Assembly: GCF_000317225.1 (NCBI RefSeq) | Contig: NZ_AJLL01000034.1 | Span: forward strand, 1-55,480 | Direction: 5' to 3' | Source: Fischerella thermalis PCC 7521 | Lineage (GTDB): Bacteria > Cyanobacteriota > Cyanobacteriia > Cyanobacteriales > Nostocaceae | DNA length: 55,480 nucleotides | Notes under the pieces: generated by a model | Seen by the model: the letters and a program-made list of their open reading frames with translations, nothing else | What the model was told of the DNA's origin: nothing | Database searches by the model: none | Translations under genes and position numbers: made by a program | Shown here: in pieces, positions 1 to 8,004 of the stretch | How the letters are laid out: every line of letters starts with the position of its first letter | Numbering within the stretch: position 1 is the first letter of the stretch

Positions 1-25
1 ATAATTCACCGTAATTTTACTAGTA

Positions 26-688
26 GTGGGAAAAATTTATCATGAATTGCTTACTAAGTGGTGGCAGTTGCTCCAATCTTTTCCAGTAGAACAAACTGCT
101 GCTGAGGACGTCTTTTGGCAACTAGTTGCAGCTTATTCGACTCCTGGTCGCTATTATCACACCCTAGAACACATCTACCATGTACTCTCTGCTATAAAGA
201 CATTACAAAACCAGGCTCAAGATTTACCTGCTATTCAATTTGCTGCCTGGTTTCATGATGTTGTATATGATACTCAGGCACAAGATAATGAACAACAGAG
301 CGCTAGCTATGCTGTTGAAATTTTAAGTTGGCTGCAAATTCCTCACAGTATTATTGCTAGAGTCGCAAGTCTAATTTTAGGCACAAAGCATCATCAAGTT
401 GAACCAGATGATTTTGATGCTCAGGTGTTCTTGGATGCAGATTTAGAAATTCTAGGTAGCAATCCCCAACGCTACCATCAATATGCACTTTCGATTCGTC
501 AAGAATATTTGTGGATGCCAAATGTAGAGTATGTTACAGGAAGAAAGCAAGTTTTGCACCAGTTTTTACACAGAGATCGCATTTACTTAACAAATTTGAT
601 GTTTCATAAATTTGAATCATCTGCTCGCCAAAACCTGCAAGCAGAAATTATGAGGCTCGAACAGATTTCTCCAGCAAATCAATCATAG
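26..688 (+). CDS. HD-domain predicted metal-dependent phosphohydrolase
   Basis: This 220-residue soluble protein carries an HD-superfamily signature: YHTLEH near residues 44-49, FHDVVYD near 76-82, a KHH pair near 121-123 and LDADLEILG near 136-144. These are the His and Asp ligands expected for a divalent-metal phosphohydrolase fold. Homologues are usually annotated only as predicted HD-superfamily hydrolases, and the substrate is unknown. The start is GTG; an in-frame TAA lies 21 bases upstream of it, so the gene is complete despite the window edge. Its 3' end overlaps the 3' end of the convergent tetR-type gene by 41 bases. Family assignment is firm, function is not. Confidence 0.85.
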   Translation: MGKIYHELLTKWWQLLQSFPVEQTAAEDVFWQLVAAYSTPGRYYHTLEHIYHVLSAIKTLQNQAQDLPAIQFAAWFHDVVYDTQAQDNEQQSASYAVEILSWLQIPHSIIARVASLILGTKHHQVEPDDFDAQVFLDADLEILGSNPQRYHQYALSIRQEYLWMPNVEYVTGRKQVLHQFLHRDRIYLTNLMFHKFESSARQNLQAEIMRLEQISPANQS

Positions 689-1271
689 TATCAATAATGC
701 GATCGCCTTTCATTGGTATAATATTTTCACCATGCAGCACTTCCTGCGTAATATGGAAATGCACTAAAGATCCAAGTAAAATTCTCGCCATTGCCTCTGG
801 ATCTCTTATTTTCAGTTCTGGATGAGACGCTAAATATTTCTTGAGAGCCACCAGGGTTGGTTTGATCATGGAATTGACACAAATTTGAGCTAACTCTGGA
901 AAGCGACCAGATTCCCCAATTAACACGCGCATAAATGCAGAATGTTCTTGGTCAGTACTCATCTGTTCTAAAGCTCTAGTTCCTACCTGGCGCAAAACTT
1001 GCAGTGGCTCGCCTTCCAAAGGTTCGCTACCAAATATCAACTGAAACTTCTTGCGTGCTAGTCGCTCGATTAATGCTTTAAATAGCCCCTCTTTATCTGC
1101 AAAGTGGCTGTAAACAGTAGCTTTAGAAACACCTGCTGCTGCTGCTACCCTATCCATACTTGTACCAGCAAAGCCATGCGCCAGAAACTCCTGCATTGCT
1201 CCTTGGAGAATTTGTTCTACTTTCTCAGGTGAACTCTCACGCTCCATTTCATTTGTTTTTGCACGTATCAT
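648..1271 (-). CDS. TetR/AcrR-family transcriptional repressor
   Basis: The 207-residue protein has an N-terminal TetR helix-turn-helix at about residues 20-66, including the GVSKATVYSHFADKEGLF recognition block. A ligand-binding/dimerisation C-terminal domain resembling AcrR-type C-terminal domains follows. It is transcribed divergently from devBCA, and three copies of a palindrome built on ACTAAAC/GTTTAGT sit just before devB. The inference is that it represses the exporter operon, and perhaps itself, until a lipid or toxic ligand binds. An alternative start at residue 9 (MERESS) is possible. The family is certain; the target is inferred from layout. Confidence 0.9.
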   Translation of the reverse strand: MIRAKTNEMERESSPEKVEQILQGAMQEFLAHGFAGTSMDRVAAAAGVSKATVYSHFADKEGLFKALIERLARKKFQLIFGSEPLEGEPLQVLRQVGTRALEQMSTDQEHSAFMRVLIGESGRFPELAQICVNSMIKPTLVALKKYLASHPELKIRDPEAMARILLGSLVHFHITQEVLHGENIIPMKGDRIIDTMIDLLEKSVRAS

Positions 1272-1630
1272 TTTTGCTGATTCCTGCTATCTACCAGAAG
1301 TATTGGGGTAGGGGTAAAGGGTAGTCTAAAGGAAAATTTCATTCCTGTTACGTGCATCCTGACTTCTGTAAGAGACACTATGAACAGAGTTCACAATCAA
1401 GAAGCAAGATTTCTCTTCCCCTACACCCTTACACTCTTTCTTCCTTATATCTTTACACCCTAAACCCTTCGTACCTTATTTTTTCTATAAGTTTTTGTCT
1501 ATAGATTGTAATGCTCAAAGAGAGAAACACGCACACGACAATATTATTTCTGGAGAAGCCAGAGGTTAGCCCTTAACTTTTCCCTAAATATTTGCCGTGC
1601 CGTGTTTGTCAAGAAACTGCAAGGAATATA

Positions 1631-1650
1631 ACTAAACGATACAGTTTAGT
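1631..1650. promoter_or_regulatory. Operator-like palindrome O1
   Basis: Left arm ACTAAAC (1631-1637) and right arm GTTTAGT (1644-1650) are separated by six bases. The same arms recur in O2 and O3, which makes a shared binding protein, most simply the adjacent TetR, the best explanation. Confidence 0.65.
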
Positions 1651-1673
1651 TTATTTACATTATAGTGCTTGCC

Positions 1674-1697
1674 AAACTAAACTGTTCGGTTTAGTTT
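1674..1697. promoter_or_regulatory. Operator-like palindrome O2
   Basis: Arms AAACTAAAC (1674-1682) and GTTTAGTTT (1689-1697) are separated by six bases, the same spacing as in O1. A further TTTAGTT follows immediately and could extend the site. Confidence 0.7.
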
Positions 1698-1709
1698 AGT
1701 TATATCATA

Positions 1710-1728
1710 AAACTAAACAGTTTAGTTT
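1710..1728. promoter_or_regulatory. Operator-like palindrome O3 next to the devB start
   Basis: AAACTAAAC and GTTTAGTTT flank a single central base, giving a perfect 19-base palindrome. It ends 15 bases before the preferred devB ATG, so an occupied site would block initiation or promoter clearance. Confidence 0.75.
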
Positions 1729-1743
1729 TTGAGCAAGGGTACT

Positions 1744-3048
1744 ATGCTGCAAAACTTCAAAGAGAGTTCTTTCTTACCACAATCGATATTTCGTCCGTCA
1801 ATTGCGATCGCAGCAGTTGTAACTTTTACTGTGGGTGGGATCAGTGTTTACGCGCTTCAGCAGTCTCGGAGTGCTGAACAACAGAAAGCACAACAACAGC
1901 TAGTGCAACTACCAGAAGTCAAAACAGTCACAGCCTTGGGTAGACTGGAGCCAAAAGGAGAAGTGATCAAACTGTCTGCACCTGCTTCCTCAGAAGGAAG
2001 TCGGGTAGAACAACTGTTGGTGAAAGAGGGAGATACAGTCAAAGCAGGACAAGTAGTGGCAATTTTAGATAGTCGCGATCGCCTAGCAGCTGCGTTGGAA
2101 GAAGCCAAAGAAGCAGTACAAGTAGCCCAAGCAAAGCTACAGCAAGTTAAAGCAGGCGCAAAGCAAGGTGAAATAGCAGCCCAGACAGCAGAGATTGATC
2201 GCCTGCAAGTAGAAAGAGAAACCCAAATCACAGCCCAAAAAGCCACGATCGCCCGTTTGGAAGCAGAAAAAAACACGCAAATCGAAGCCCAAAAAGCCAC
2301 AATTGCACAGTTGCAAGCACAGCTAGATAATGCCCAAGCCGAATATCAACGCCATCAAAGTTTGTATCAACAGGGAGCGATTTCGGCATCCTCCCAGGAT
2401 AGCAAACGCCTGACTTTGCAAACAGCCCAACAACAACTAGCACAGGCCAAAGCCAACCTCAAGCGCATAGAAGAATCGTTACAAGAACAATTAGCAGAAG
2501 CAAGAGCAAACCTGACACGCATTCAAGCATCTGGAGAAAAACAAATCGAATCAGGTAAAGCTACCCTCAATCGCATCGCCGAAGTTCGTCCTGTGGATAT
2601 AGCAGCCGCCCAAGCGGAAGTCAACAAAGCGATCGCATCCATGAAAAGAGCAGAAGCCAACTTAAAACAAGCTTACGTGCGATCGCCCCAAGACGGTCAA
2701 GTTTTCAAACTATATACCCGTCCGGGTGAATTAATATCTAATGACGGCATTGCCGAAATAGGACAAACAAACCAAATGTATGCAGTAATAGAAGTTTACC
2801 AAAGTGATATCAGTAAAGTACATCCCGGGCAAAAAGTCCGCTTAGAGAGTGACTCCATCCCTGGTCAATTGTACGCAACCGTAGAAAGAATAGGCTGGCA
2901 AATCCAACGGCAAAACGTCATCAACAGCGATCCCTCCAGCAATATCGACGCCAGAGTCGTAGAAGTCCACGCCCAGTTAGACAAAGCCTCTAGTCAGAAA
3001 GCAGCAAAATTTACCAACCTGCAAGTCAAAGCAGTCATCGAACAATAA
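1744..3048 (+). CDS. devB: DevB-like periplasmic adaptor (HlyD/membrane fusion protein) of an ABC exporter
   Basis: The product links an inner-membrane ABC exporter to an outer-membrane channel. It has one N-terminal membrane segment (about residues 20-40), a lipoyl-like half-motif (VKEGDTVKAGQVVAILD), a long Gln/Ala/Glu-rich coiled coil of some 170 residues, then the second lipoyl half (SPQDGQVFKLYTRPGELI) and a C-terminal barrel. This is the usual order for DevB/HlyD adaptors. I place the start at ATG 1744 rather than the in-frame TTG at 1729, because the TTG lies at the edge of operator O3 and AAGGG precedes the ATG. It heads devB-devC-devA. In Anabaena, DevBCA exports heterocyst glycolipids; several paralogues exist, so the substrate here is unproven. 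Confidence 0.88.
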   Translation: MLQNFKESSFLPQSIFRPSIAIAAVVTFTVGGISVYALQQSRSAEQQKAQQQLVQLPEVKTVTALGRLEPKGEVIKLSAPASSEGSRVEQLLVKEGDTVKAGQVVAILDSRDRLAAALEEAKEAVQVAQAKLQQVKAGAKQGEIAAQTAEIDRLQVERETQITAQKATIARLEAEKNTQIEAQKATIAQLQAQLDNAQAEYQRHQSLYQQGAISASSQDSKRLTLQTAQQQLAQAKANLKRIEESLQEQLAEARANLTRIQASGEKQIESGKATLNRIAEVRPVDIAAAQAEVNKAIASMKRAEANLKQAYVRSPQDGQVFKLYTRPGELISNDGIAEIGQTNQMYAVIEVYQSDISKVHPGQKVRLESDSIPGQLYATVERIGWQIQRQNVINSDPSSNIDARVVEVHAQLDKASSQKAAKFTNLQVKAVIEQ

Positions 3049-3062
3049 ACTAAAAATGCACC

Positions 3063-3116
3063 TCGATAAACCCATCCGTGTTATCCGTGTTCATCCGTGT
3101 GCATCGGTGTTCGATA
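3063..3116. repeat. CATCCGTGT-type dispersed repeat between devB and devC
   Basis: Several tandem variants of CATCCGTGTT/CATCGGTGTTCG lie in the 96-base devB-devC gap. The same word family forms the large hairpin between urtD and urtE (33564-33630), so this is a dispersed host repeat rather than a gene-specific element. Confidence 0.6.
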
Positions 3117-3144
3117 TTAATTAATGACTTAAAGCAAAGCAATC

Positions 3145-4326
3145 ATGATTGGATTTATTCAGCAATTACAGCGACGCACACCCTTAGGATGGCTGCAACT
3201 CAACCGTCATAAAAGTCGTTTTCTAGTAGCATTATCAGGCATTGCCTTCGCGGATCTGTTAATTTTCATGCAAACAGGCTTCCAAGCAGCCTTATACAAC
3301 AGTAATACCAGATTACATCGCAGCTTAGAAGCAGACATTGTCTTAATTAATCCCCAAGCGCGTAACATCGCCAACTTATCAACATTTACCCGACGGCGAC
3401 TATTCCAAACAATGGACGTACCAGGGGTGAAGTCAGCAGAACCGATGTACATTAACACCGTCTCTTGGAAGAATCCCCAAACTCGCAAAGAGACAATGGT
3501 TTTGGTGATCGGCTTCAATCCAGATAAACCAGCATTTAATTTACCAGAAGTCAATAGCCAACTAGACAAAATTAAATTACCAGATACCGTCTTATTTGAT
3601 CGTGGTTCTAGGGGAGACTACCAAGAAGCGATCACGCAAATTGAACAAGGTAAAACCGTCACTACTGAAATCGAACGCCGGACAATAACCGTCAGCGGGT
3701 TATTTAAAATCGGTGCTTCCTTCATCGCTGATGGTAGTTTAATTACTAGCGACCAGAACTTTTTGCGGTTATTTCCGAGACGAGAACCAGGTAGCGTTAA
3801 TTTAGGATTAATTCAAGTTCAACCAGGCTACGACCCGCAACAAGTAGCGACAGCTTTGCAAAAACATCTAGCTAATGAGCAAGACGTCAAAGTTTTAACT
3901 AAAGAAGAATTTGTCAAATTTGAGGAACATTACTGGCAAACCAACACTGCGATCGGCTTTATCTTCAGTTTGGGTGTATCAATGGGATTTATTGTCGGGG
4001 TGATTATCGTTTATCAAGTCCTGTCTACCGACGTCAACGCCCATATGAAAGAATACGCCACCTTCAGAGCTATGGGTTATCAAAATAGATACTTGTTGAG
4101 TGTGGTATTTGAAGAAGCCATCATTATGGCAATGTTCGGTTTTTTACCTGGATTTGCCATATCTACAGGACTTTATGCCCTCACCCGGAGCGCGACAAAT
4201 TTGCCACTATACATGACTTTAGCCAGAGCAGTACAAGTATTAATTATGACAATAATTATGTGTATGATTTCGGGGGCGATCGCTACTCGTAAAGTCTTAG
4301 CTGCTGACCCCGCAGATATGTTTTAA
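3145..4326 (+). CDS. devC: DevC-like ABC exporter permease
   Basis: This 393-residue MacB/FtsX-type permease has one N-terminal membrane helix (after HKSRFLVALSGIAFADLLIF), a large extracytoplasmic domain (about residues 50-265) and three C-terminal helices (about 270-300, 325-350 and 365-385). That topology and the length match DevC, the inner-membrane component that works with DevA ATPase and DevB adaptor. It lies between devB and devA in the same direction. The motif MKEYATFRAMGY is typical of the coupling region. No defect is visible. Confidence 0.9.
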   Translation: MIGFIQQLQRRTPLGWLQLNRHKSRFLVALSGIAFADLLIFMQTGFQAALYNSNTRLHRSLEADIVLINPQARNIANLSTFTRRRLFQTMDVPGVKSAEPMYINTVSWKNPQTRKETMVLVIGFNPDKPAFNLPEVNSQLDKIKLPDTVLFDRGSRGDYQEAITQIEQGKTVTTEIERRTITVSGLFKIGASFIADGSLITSDQNFLRLFPRREPGSVNLGLIQVQPGYDPQQVATALQKHLANEQDVKVLTKEEFVKFEEHYWQTNTAIGFIFSLGVSMGFIVGVIIVYQVLSTDVNAHMKEYATFRAMGYQNRYLLSVVFEEAIIMAMFGFLPGFAISTGLYALTRSATNLPLYMTLARAVQVLIMTIIMCMISGAIATRKVLAADPADMF

Positions 4327-4360
4327 CTTAATTTGTTGTTTGGAGAAACAACCAACTAAT

Positions 4361-4386
4361 GTACAGACGTGCCATGGCGCGTCTCT
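4361..4386. repeat. GAGACGCG-type hairpin repeat upstream of devA
   Basis: An imperfect palindrome centred on GCCATGGC with AGACG and CGTCT arms lies between devC and devA. A related hairpin with the same GCGTCTCTA arm lies just after devA (5301-5328), so devA is bracketed by two copies of a common cyanobacterial hairpin repeat. Confidence 0.6.
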
Positions 4387-4420
4387 AAAACCAACAATCA
4401 ACCACCAACCACCAACAATT

Positions 4421-5104
4421 ATGGTTATTTCTGTTAAAAATCTGAATCACTACTTTGGTAAAGGACAACTCCGCAAACAAGCGTTATTTGATATTAATTT
4501 AGAGATTAACGCTGGTGAAATTGTGATCATGACAGGTCCTTCTGGTTCTGGCAAAACTACCCTACTAACCTTAGTTGGTGGGTTGCGTTCTGCTCAAGAA
4601 GGGAGTTTGCGGGTGTTGGGAAGAGAACTGTGCGGTGCAAATGACAAAGCACTGACGCTGGCGCGACGTAATAATGGTTATATCTTCCAAGCGCATAATT
4701 TGCATGGTAGTTTGACAGCTGTGCAGAACGTCAAGATGGGTTTAGAACTGCACAATGGACTTTCCCCAAAAGCAATGTACACTCGCGCCGTCGAGATGTT
4801 AGAGATGGTAGGATTGGGTAATCGTCTGAATTATTACCCCGATGATTTATCGGGAGGACAAAAACAACGAGTAGCGATCGCTCGTGCTTTAGTGAGTCAT
4901 CCGAAAATAGTCCTTGCGGATGAACCTACAGCAGCCTTGGATAGTAAATCTGGTCGAGATGTGGTTAATCTAATGCAGAAGCTAGCCAAAGAGCAGGGTT
5001 GTACTATTGTTTTAGTAACTCACGACAACCGGATTTTAGACATAGCTGATCGCATTGTTTATATGGAAGATGGCAGGTTAGCAAATGCTCCTGTGGCAGC
5101 ATGA
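4421..5104 (+). CDS. devA: DevA-like ABC exporter ATP-binding protein
   Basis: This nucleotide-binding subunit powers the DevBC exporter. Walker A is GPSGSGKTT, the signature is LSGGQKQRVAIARAL, Walker B is IVLADEPTAALD and the switch His is in LVTHDNR. The family N-terminus (MVISVKNLNHYFG) starts at ATG 4421. An upstream in-frame TTG at 4340 would add 27 residues encoded by hairpin and CAACCA-type repeats, so I reject it. At 227 residues the length is normal for this family. It is third in the tetR-controlled devBCA cluster. Confidence 0.9.
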   Translation: MVISVKNLNHYFGKGQLRKQALFDINLEINAGEIVIMTGPSGSGKTTLLTLVGGLRSAQEGSLRVLGRELCGANDKALTLARRNNGYIFQAHNLHGSLTAVQNVKMGLELHNGLSPKAMYTRAVEMLEMVGLGNRLNYYPDDLSGGQKQRVAIARALVSHPKIVLADEPTAALDSKSGRDVVNLMQKLAKEQGCTIVLVTHDNRILDIADRIVYMEDGRLANAPVAA

Positions 5105-5147
5105 ATTGTAGATTTAGAGGGTAAACCAAAAAGAGGATTGGCGTTGC

Positions 5148-5303
5148 ATGTTTACGCATCACGACGTTTGGGAAAATGGTAGAAGTCCTGAAGTTGCAAC
5201 TAGTGAGAACAGGGAAAAAGCAGGTCAGCCAAAGTTAAGCGTGGAAGACCTGGTGCGTGATAGCAAAGCCATAACGTACCCTTCCCAATTTCCCAATTTT
5301 TAG
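5148..5303 (+). CDS. Possible 51-residue small protein downstream of devA
   Basis: An ATG-initiated frame with AGAGG twelve bases upstream encodes a hydrophilic 51-residue peptide. Its central part (SPEVATSENREKAGQPKLSV, then EDLVRD) looks protein-like rather than repeat-derived, but the last residues (YPSQFPNF) come from a CCCAATTT repeat. It follows devA by 43 bases on the same strand. I recognise no family. It may be a small gene, a remnant, or chance. Confidence 0.25.
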   Translation: MFTHHDVWENGRSPEVATSENREKAGQPKLSVEDLVRDSKAITYPSQFPNF

Positions 5304-5328
5304 AGACACGCTGTTTGAAGCGTCTCTA
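5301..5328. repeat. Hairpin repeat after devA
   Basis: TAGAGACACGC and GCGTCTCTA form an imperfect stem around an eight-base loop. No T-run follows, so it is better called a dispersed hairpin repeat than a terminator, although it may stabilise the devBCA 3' end. It is related to the hairpin at 4361-4386. Confidence 0.55.
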
Positions 5329-5353
5329 CATATGTGCTGACTTACTTAAATCC

Positions 5354-5854
5354 CTAAACAATCTCAAACTCTATCTGTCGACTCGTCAAAAAATCATGAG
5401 TGAAATGATCCACTACATTCGTATCACTCAATTCTAAATTGTAAAAATCCACACTCTCATGCTCAAAATATGGCCCTGCGTGCCAAGTTCCCACTTCTAA
5501 CTTGATAAAACAATTCCCCGGAATACGGAAAGCTGCAATGTTTTCTAAATCTGGTTCATTCATATCATTATTAGGAGGACAAACCGCAATTAACCAGTCT
5601 TTACCTTCTAATGAACCCAGACATTGAGTGCATTGGAGGTGGCGAGTGATTTTGTGAAATTTCCGTCCGCGACCTTCCAAATGCATAATGTAAAAACGAG
5701 GTGTGCCTTGATCTAGTTTTAATTGAGCATCTTCTGTGTCGAAGGTTTTACCATCTTGACTAGGAAAAATTACCTGTCCATAACGGGCAAAGTTTTCTGG
5801 TGTTATCAATTGGGCTTGTAATTGTTTTACTATTTTTGATGTATTCATATCCAT
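5354..5854 (-). CDS. Ureidoglycolate lyase family protein
   Basis: The 166-residue protein matches the AllA/ureidoglycolate lyase family: ITPENFARYGQVI at the N-terminus, a cupin-like core with HLQCTQCLGSLEG, and the GTWHAGPYF motif near residues 120-130, where a conserved His and Phe are expected. The family releases urea from ureidoglycolate in purine (allantoin) breakdown. The urea importer operon at 29-34 kb is unlinked. ATG at 5848 (third residue) is an alternative start. Immediately upstream lies a Uma2 pseudogene. Function is by family; many cyanobacterial copies are untested. Confidence 0.8.
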   Translation of the reverse strand: MDMNTSKIVKQLQAQLITPENFARYGQVIFPSQDGKTFDTEDAQLKLDQGTPRFYIMHLEGRGRKFHKITRHLQCTQCLGSLEGKDWLIAVCPPNNDMNEPDLENIAAFRIPGNCFIKLEVGTWHAGPYFEHESVDFYNLELSDTNVVDHFTHDFLTSRQIEFEIV

Positions 5855-5864
5855 GATAAAAATA

Positions 5865-6157
5865 CTATTTAAGTCTCCGAATCCAAGCTCTAAATTCTTT
5901 CATAGTCCTATTTCTGCCAAAAGTTTTACTTCTGTTTAAATAGTCAGGAATTATTTCATTAATTGGCAAGTTAGGAAAAATAAGACTCGTATCTGATTCA
6001 ATATATTTATTATCAATAAGTAGATTAATTTCTAGTTTTTTACCATTTCAATGCCATAGCTCAGGTACTCCTTGCGTTTATATGTTTGCCAAGAGACATC
6101 TTTGATTAATAATTGATGTCCAGGAGGAATAATTAATTGTTGGAGTGCTAGCTGCAT
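5865..6157 (-). pseudogene. Decayed Uma2-family (DUF820) endonuclease-like gene
   Basis: Read on the minus strand from ATG 6157, about 41 residues (PPGHQLLIKDVSWQTYKR and neighbours) match the N-terminus of Uma2/DUF820 proteins. The frame then stops (TAG). In the next frame the sequence resumes with the family C-terminus: LEINLL, YIESDTSLIFPNLP, INEIIPDYLNRS, KEFRAWIRRL, ending at 5865. The middle, which should contain the catalytic Asp/Glu-Lys core of about 100 residues, is missing. An internal deletion plus frameshift is the simplest reading. Uma2 families are highly multiplied in filamentous cyanobacteria, so a decayed copy is unsurprising. Confidence 0.75.
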
Positions 6158-6841
6158 GTTTACAACTCCTGCTAATGATGAAGTTGATTTAACCCGAGTA
6201 TGACTTAGTTTTGATAGCGATCGCTGTCTATAACTCTGCTCTTTTTTTTGATATTAAAACAAGTTACTTTTCCTGAGTTGCATATACATATATCGATTCA
6301 AATGTCTTTGTACTTAAAAAATACTAGTAAAAATAATTACATTGACATTATGGATTTTACTATTGAGTCATAAGAATAACTAATACATTTCATAGCAAAG
6401 CTCTCTGCTAGCGAGATTCACATCTGCTGAGTTTGCTAGCTAATGTTTGCTCTGGGTTTAAAATCAAACCTACGATAGATGTTTTAGTATTAATACCCAA
6501 ATACAAATTTTTTGGTAGCATTTTCGTCATTATGTTACCTGAGATTAACGCTTCCATTACCACGTTTGCTAGTAGAATCGAGTTATTAAGTTTTATTGCC
6601 TGTTTTCAGCAATCTAAATCAGTAAACAGTGAACAGTTATTAATGAACAGGCATATCGTGACGCTTAGATAAGCGCTACCAACGCTTTCGACCAATTGGT
6701 CAGGGACTTAAACCCAAGCGAAGATGTGTCCTTCACAGATAACTGACAACTGTTACAAGCAGCTGAACACTTAGTTATTTATTTTCCGAAGCTTCAGCAG
6801 AAGCTCTAAACTGGATAACGGTAAAGAGAGGATTTCACAAA
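6158..6841. other. Non-coding gap before sodB
   Basis: About 680 bases of AT-rich DNA contain one HIP1 site and scattered repeat words such as AACAGTGAACAGTTATTAA. A 79-codon frame at 6433-6672 has no recognisable features and is not called. The sodB ribosome binding site AGAGAGG lies 10-16 bases before its ATG. No clear promoter consensus was identified. Confidence 0.5.
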
Positions 6842-7444
6842 ATGGCATTTACACAGCCCCCCCTTCCTTTTGCATTTGATGCTTTAGAGCCATACGGTAT
6901 GAAAGCTGAAACTTTCGAGTACCACTATGGTAAGCATCACAAAGCTTATGTAGATAACCTCAACAAACTCACTGAAGGTACAGAGCTTGCTGATAAGTCC
7001 TTGGAAGAAGTAATCCAGCTTTCTTTTAAAGATTCCTCCAAAACAGGCGTTTTTAACAATGCTGCCCAAGTTTGGAATCATACCTTTTTCTGGAACTGTC
7101 TGAAGCCAGCAGGTGGCGGCGCACCTACAGGTGATTTAGCTACCAAAATTGAAAAAGATTTTGGTAGCTTTGATAAGTTCAAAGAAGAGTTTTCTAATGC
7201 CGCAGCGACTCAATTCGGTAGCGGTTGGGCTTGGTTAATCGATGATGGTGGCACCTTGAAGGTGATGAAGACACCCAATGCTGAGAATCCTCTTGCTCAC
7301 GGTAAGAAGGCACTCTTAACCCTAGATGTTTGGGAACATGCCTACTACATCGATTTTCGCAATGCTCGTCCAGCATTTATCAAGAACTTTTTGGATCAAT
7401 TGGTGAACTGGGACTTTGTAGCTGAACAATACGCTACGGCTTAA
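6842..7444 (+). CDS. sodB: Iron superoxide dismutase
   Basis: It converts superoxide to hydrogen peroxide and oxygen in the cytoplasm. Its 200 residues match FeSOD in length. Metal ligands are visible: His in the EYHYGKHHKAYV helix, His in NHTFFW, and the Asp/His pair in LTLDVWEHAYY. AAQVWNHTFFW and FGSGWAWL favour the Fe type over Mn. There is no signal peptide. The gene is monocistronic with a strong ribosome binding site and a textbook terminator at 7569-7598. Confidence 0.95.
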   Translation: MAFTQPPLPFAFDALEPYGMKAETFEYHYGKHHKAYVDNLNKLTEGTELADKSLEEVIQLSFKDSSKTGVFNNAAQVWNHTFFWNCLKPAGGGAPTGDLATKIEKDFGSFDKFKEEFSNAAATQFGSGWAWLIDDGGTLKVMKTPNAENPLAHGKKALLTLDVWEHAYYIDFRNARPAFIKNFLDQLVNWDFVAEQYATA

Positions 7445-7568
7445 ATCAGTGTAGACACGTAGCGGCTTGCCGCAGGCTACAGTTATCAGTTAAAAGTGTC
7501 AAAAACTATAACTGACAACTGATAACTAATTAATTGCCGAAATATCAATTGGTTCACTAAAACTTAAG

Positions 7569-7598
7569 ACAGTCACGATCGGAATCGTGACTGTTTTT
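7569..7598 (+). terminator. Rho-independent terminator of sodB
   Basis: An 11-bp perfect stem, ACAGTCACGAT (7569-7579) and ATCGTGACTGT (7584-7594), encloses a four-base CGGA loop. The stem's final T starts a run of five T residues (7594-7598). It lies 125 bases after the sodB stop. Confidence 0.9.
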
Positions 7599-7653
7599 GA
7601 TTCATCATTGTATTAAAGCAACTTATATATTCAACAATTGAGAAACAAAAGAC

Positions 7654-7860
7654 ATGGATAGCAAAGACTTAGCCCAGTACATGGAAGCAACTGACAGCAT
7701 TGCCAAACCCTGGTTGATGGTACAACTGCGACTGAAGAAACTGCAAGAACTGCGCGAAGCACTTTCAGAAAATGAATACGCTGATACATTGGCTGATATT
7801 CACCAAGATTTAATGAATTTAGGTGAATGGTGGCGTGGTAGAGAAGATGAGGTGTTTTAA
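7654..7860 (+). CDS. Small conserved cyanobacterial protein
   Basis: This 68-residue, acidic, mostly helical protein lacks signal or membrane segments. It contains KPWLMVQLRLKKLQELREAL and ends in GEWWRGREDEVF. It looks like the small hypothetical proteins often conserved near purM in Nostocales, but I know no function. It lies between the sodB terminator and purM on the same strand. Confidence 0.65.
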   Translation: MDSKDLAQYMEATDSIAKPWLMVQLRLKKLQELREALSENEYADTLADIHQDLMNLGEWWRGREDEVF

Positions 7861-8004
7861 CTTAGTCATTGGTCATTGGTCATTGATTAATAGTTAGCAC
7901 TCATTACAAATGACAAACAACAAAGGACTAATGACTAGTGATCACACAAGGCGTCCAACGTGATAATCTAGGTGGTTGGGGCATTGATAACGGTGTTGTA
8001 AGTA

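Larger units (their letters stand above)
1272..1743. promoter_or_regulatory. Divergent control region between tetR-type gene and devB
   Basis: This 470-base non-coding gap holds the promoters of both divergent genes. Its left part (about 1300-1480) contains low-complexity pyrimidine runs with repeated ACACCCTTACAC-like words typical of host intergenic repeats. The devB-proximal 115 bases hold three operator-like palindromes, listed separately. No convincing -35/-10 pair could be assigned by eye. Confidence 0.6.

Noticed and set aside
1857-2300. 147-codon frame antisense to devB
   Set aside because: It is a shadow of the coiled-coil codon bias (CAA/GCA rich) in devB; its product is Ser/Ala/Cys-rich with no domain.
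3207-3569. Antisense frames inside devC and other real genes
   Set aside because: They are out-of-frame shadows without start signals or domains.
6433-6672. 79-codon open frame before sodB
   Set aside because: It has no ribosome binding site, no recognisable domain, and low-complexity repeat words at its end.
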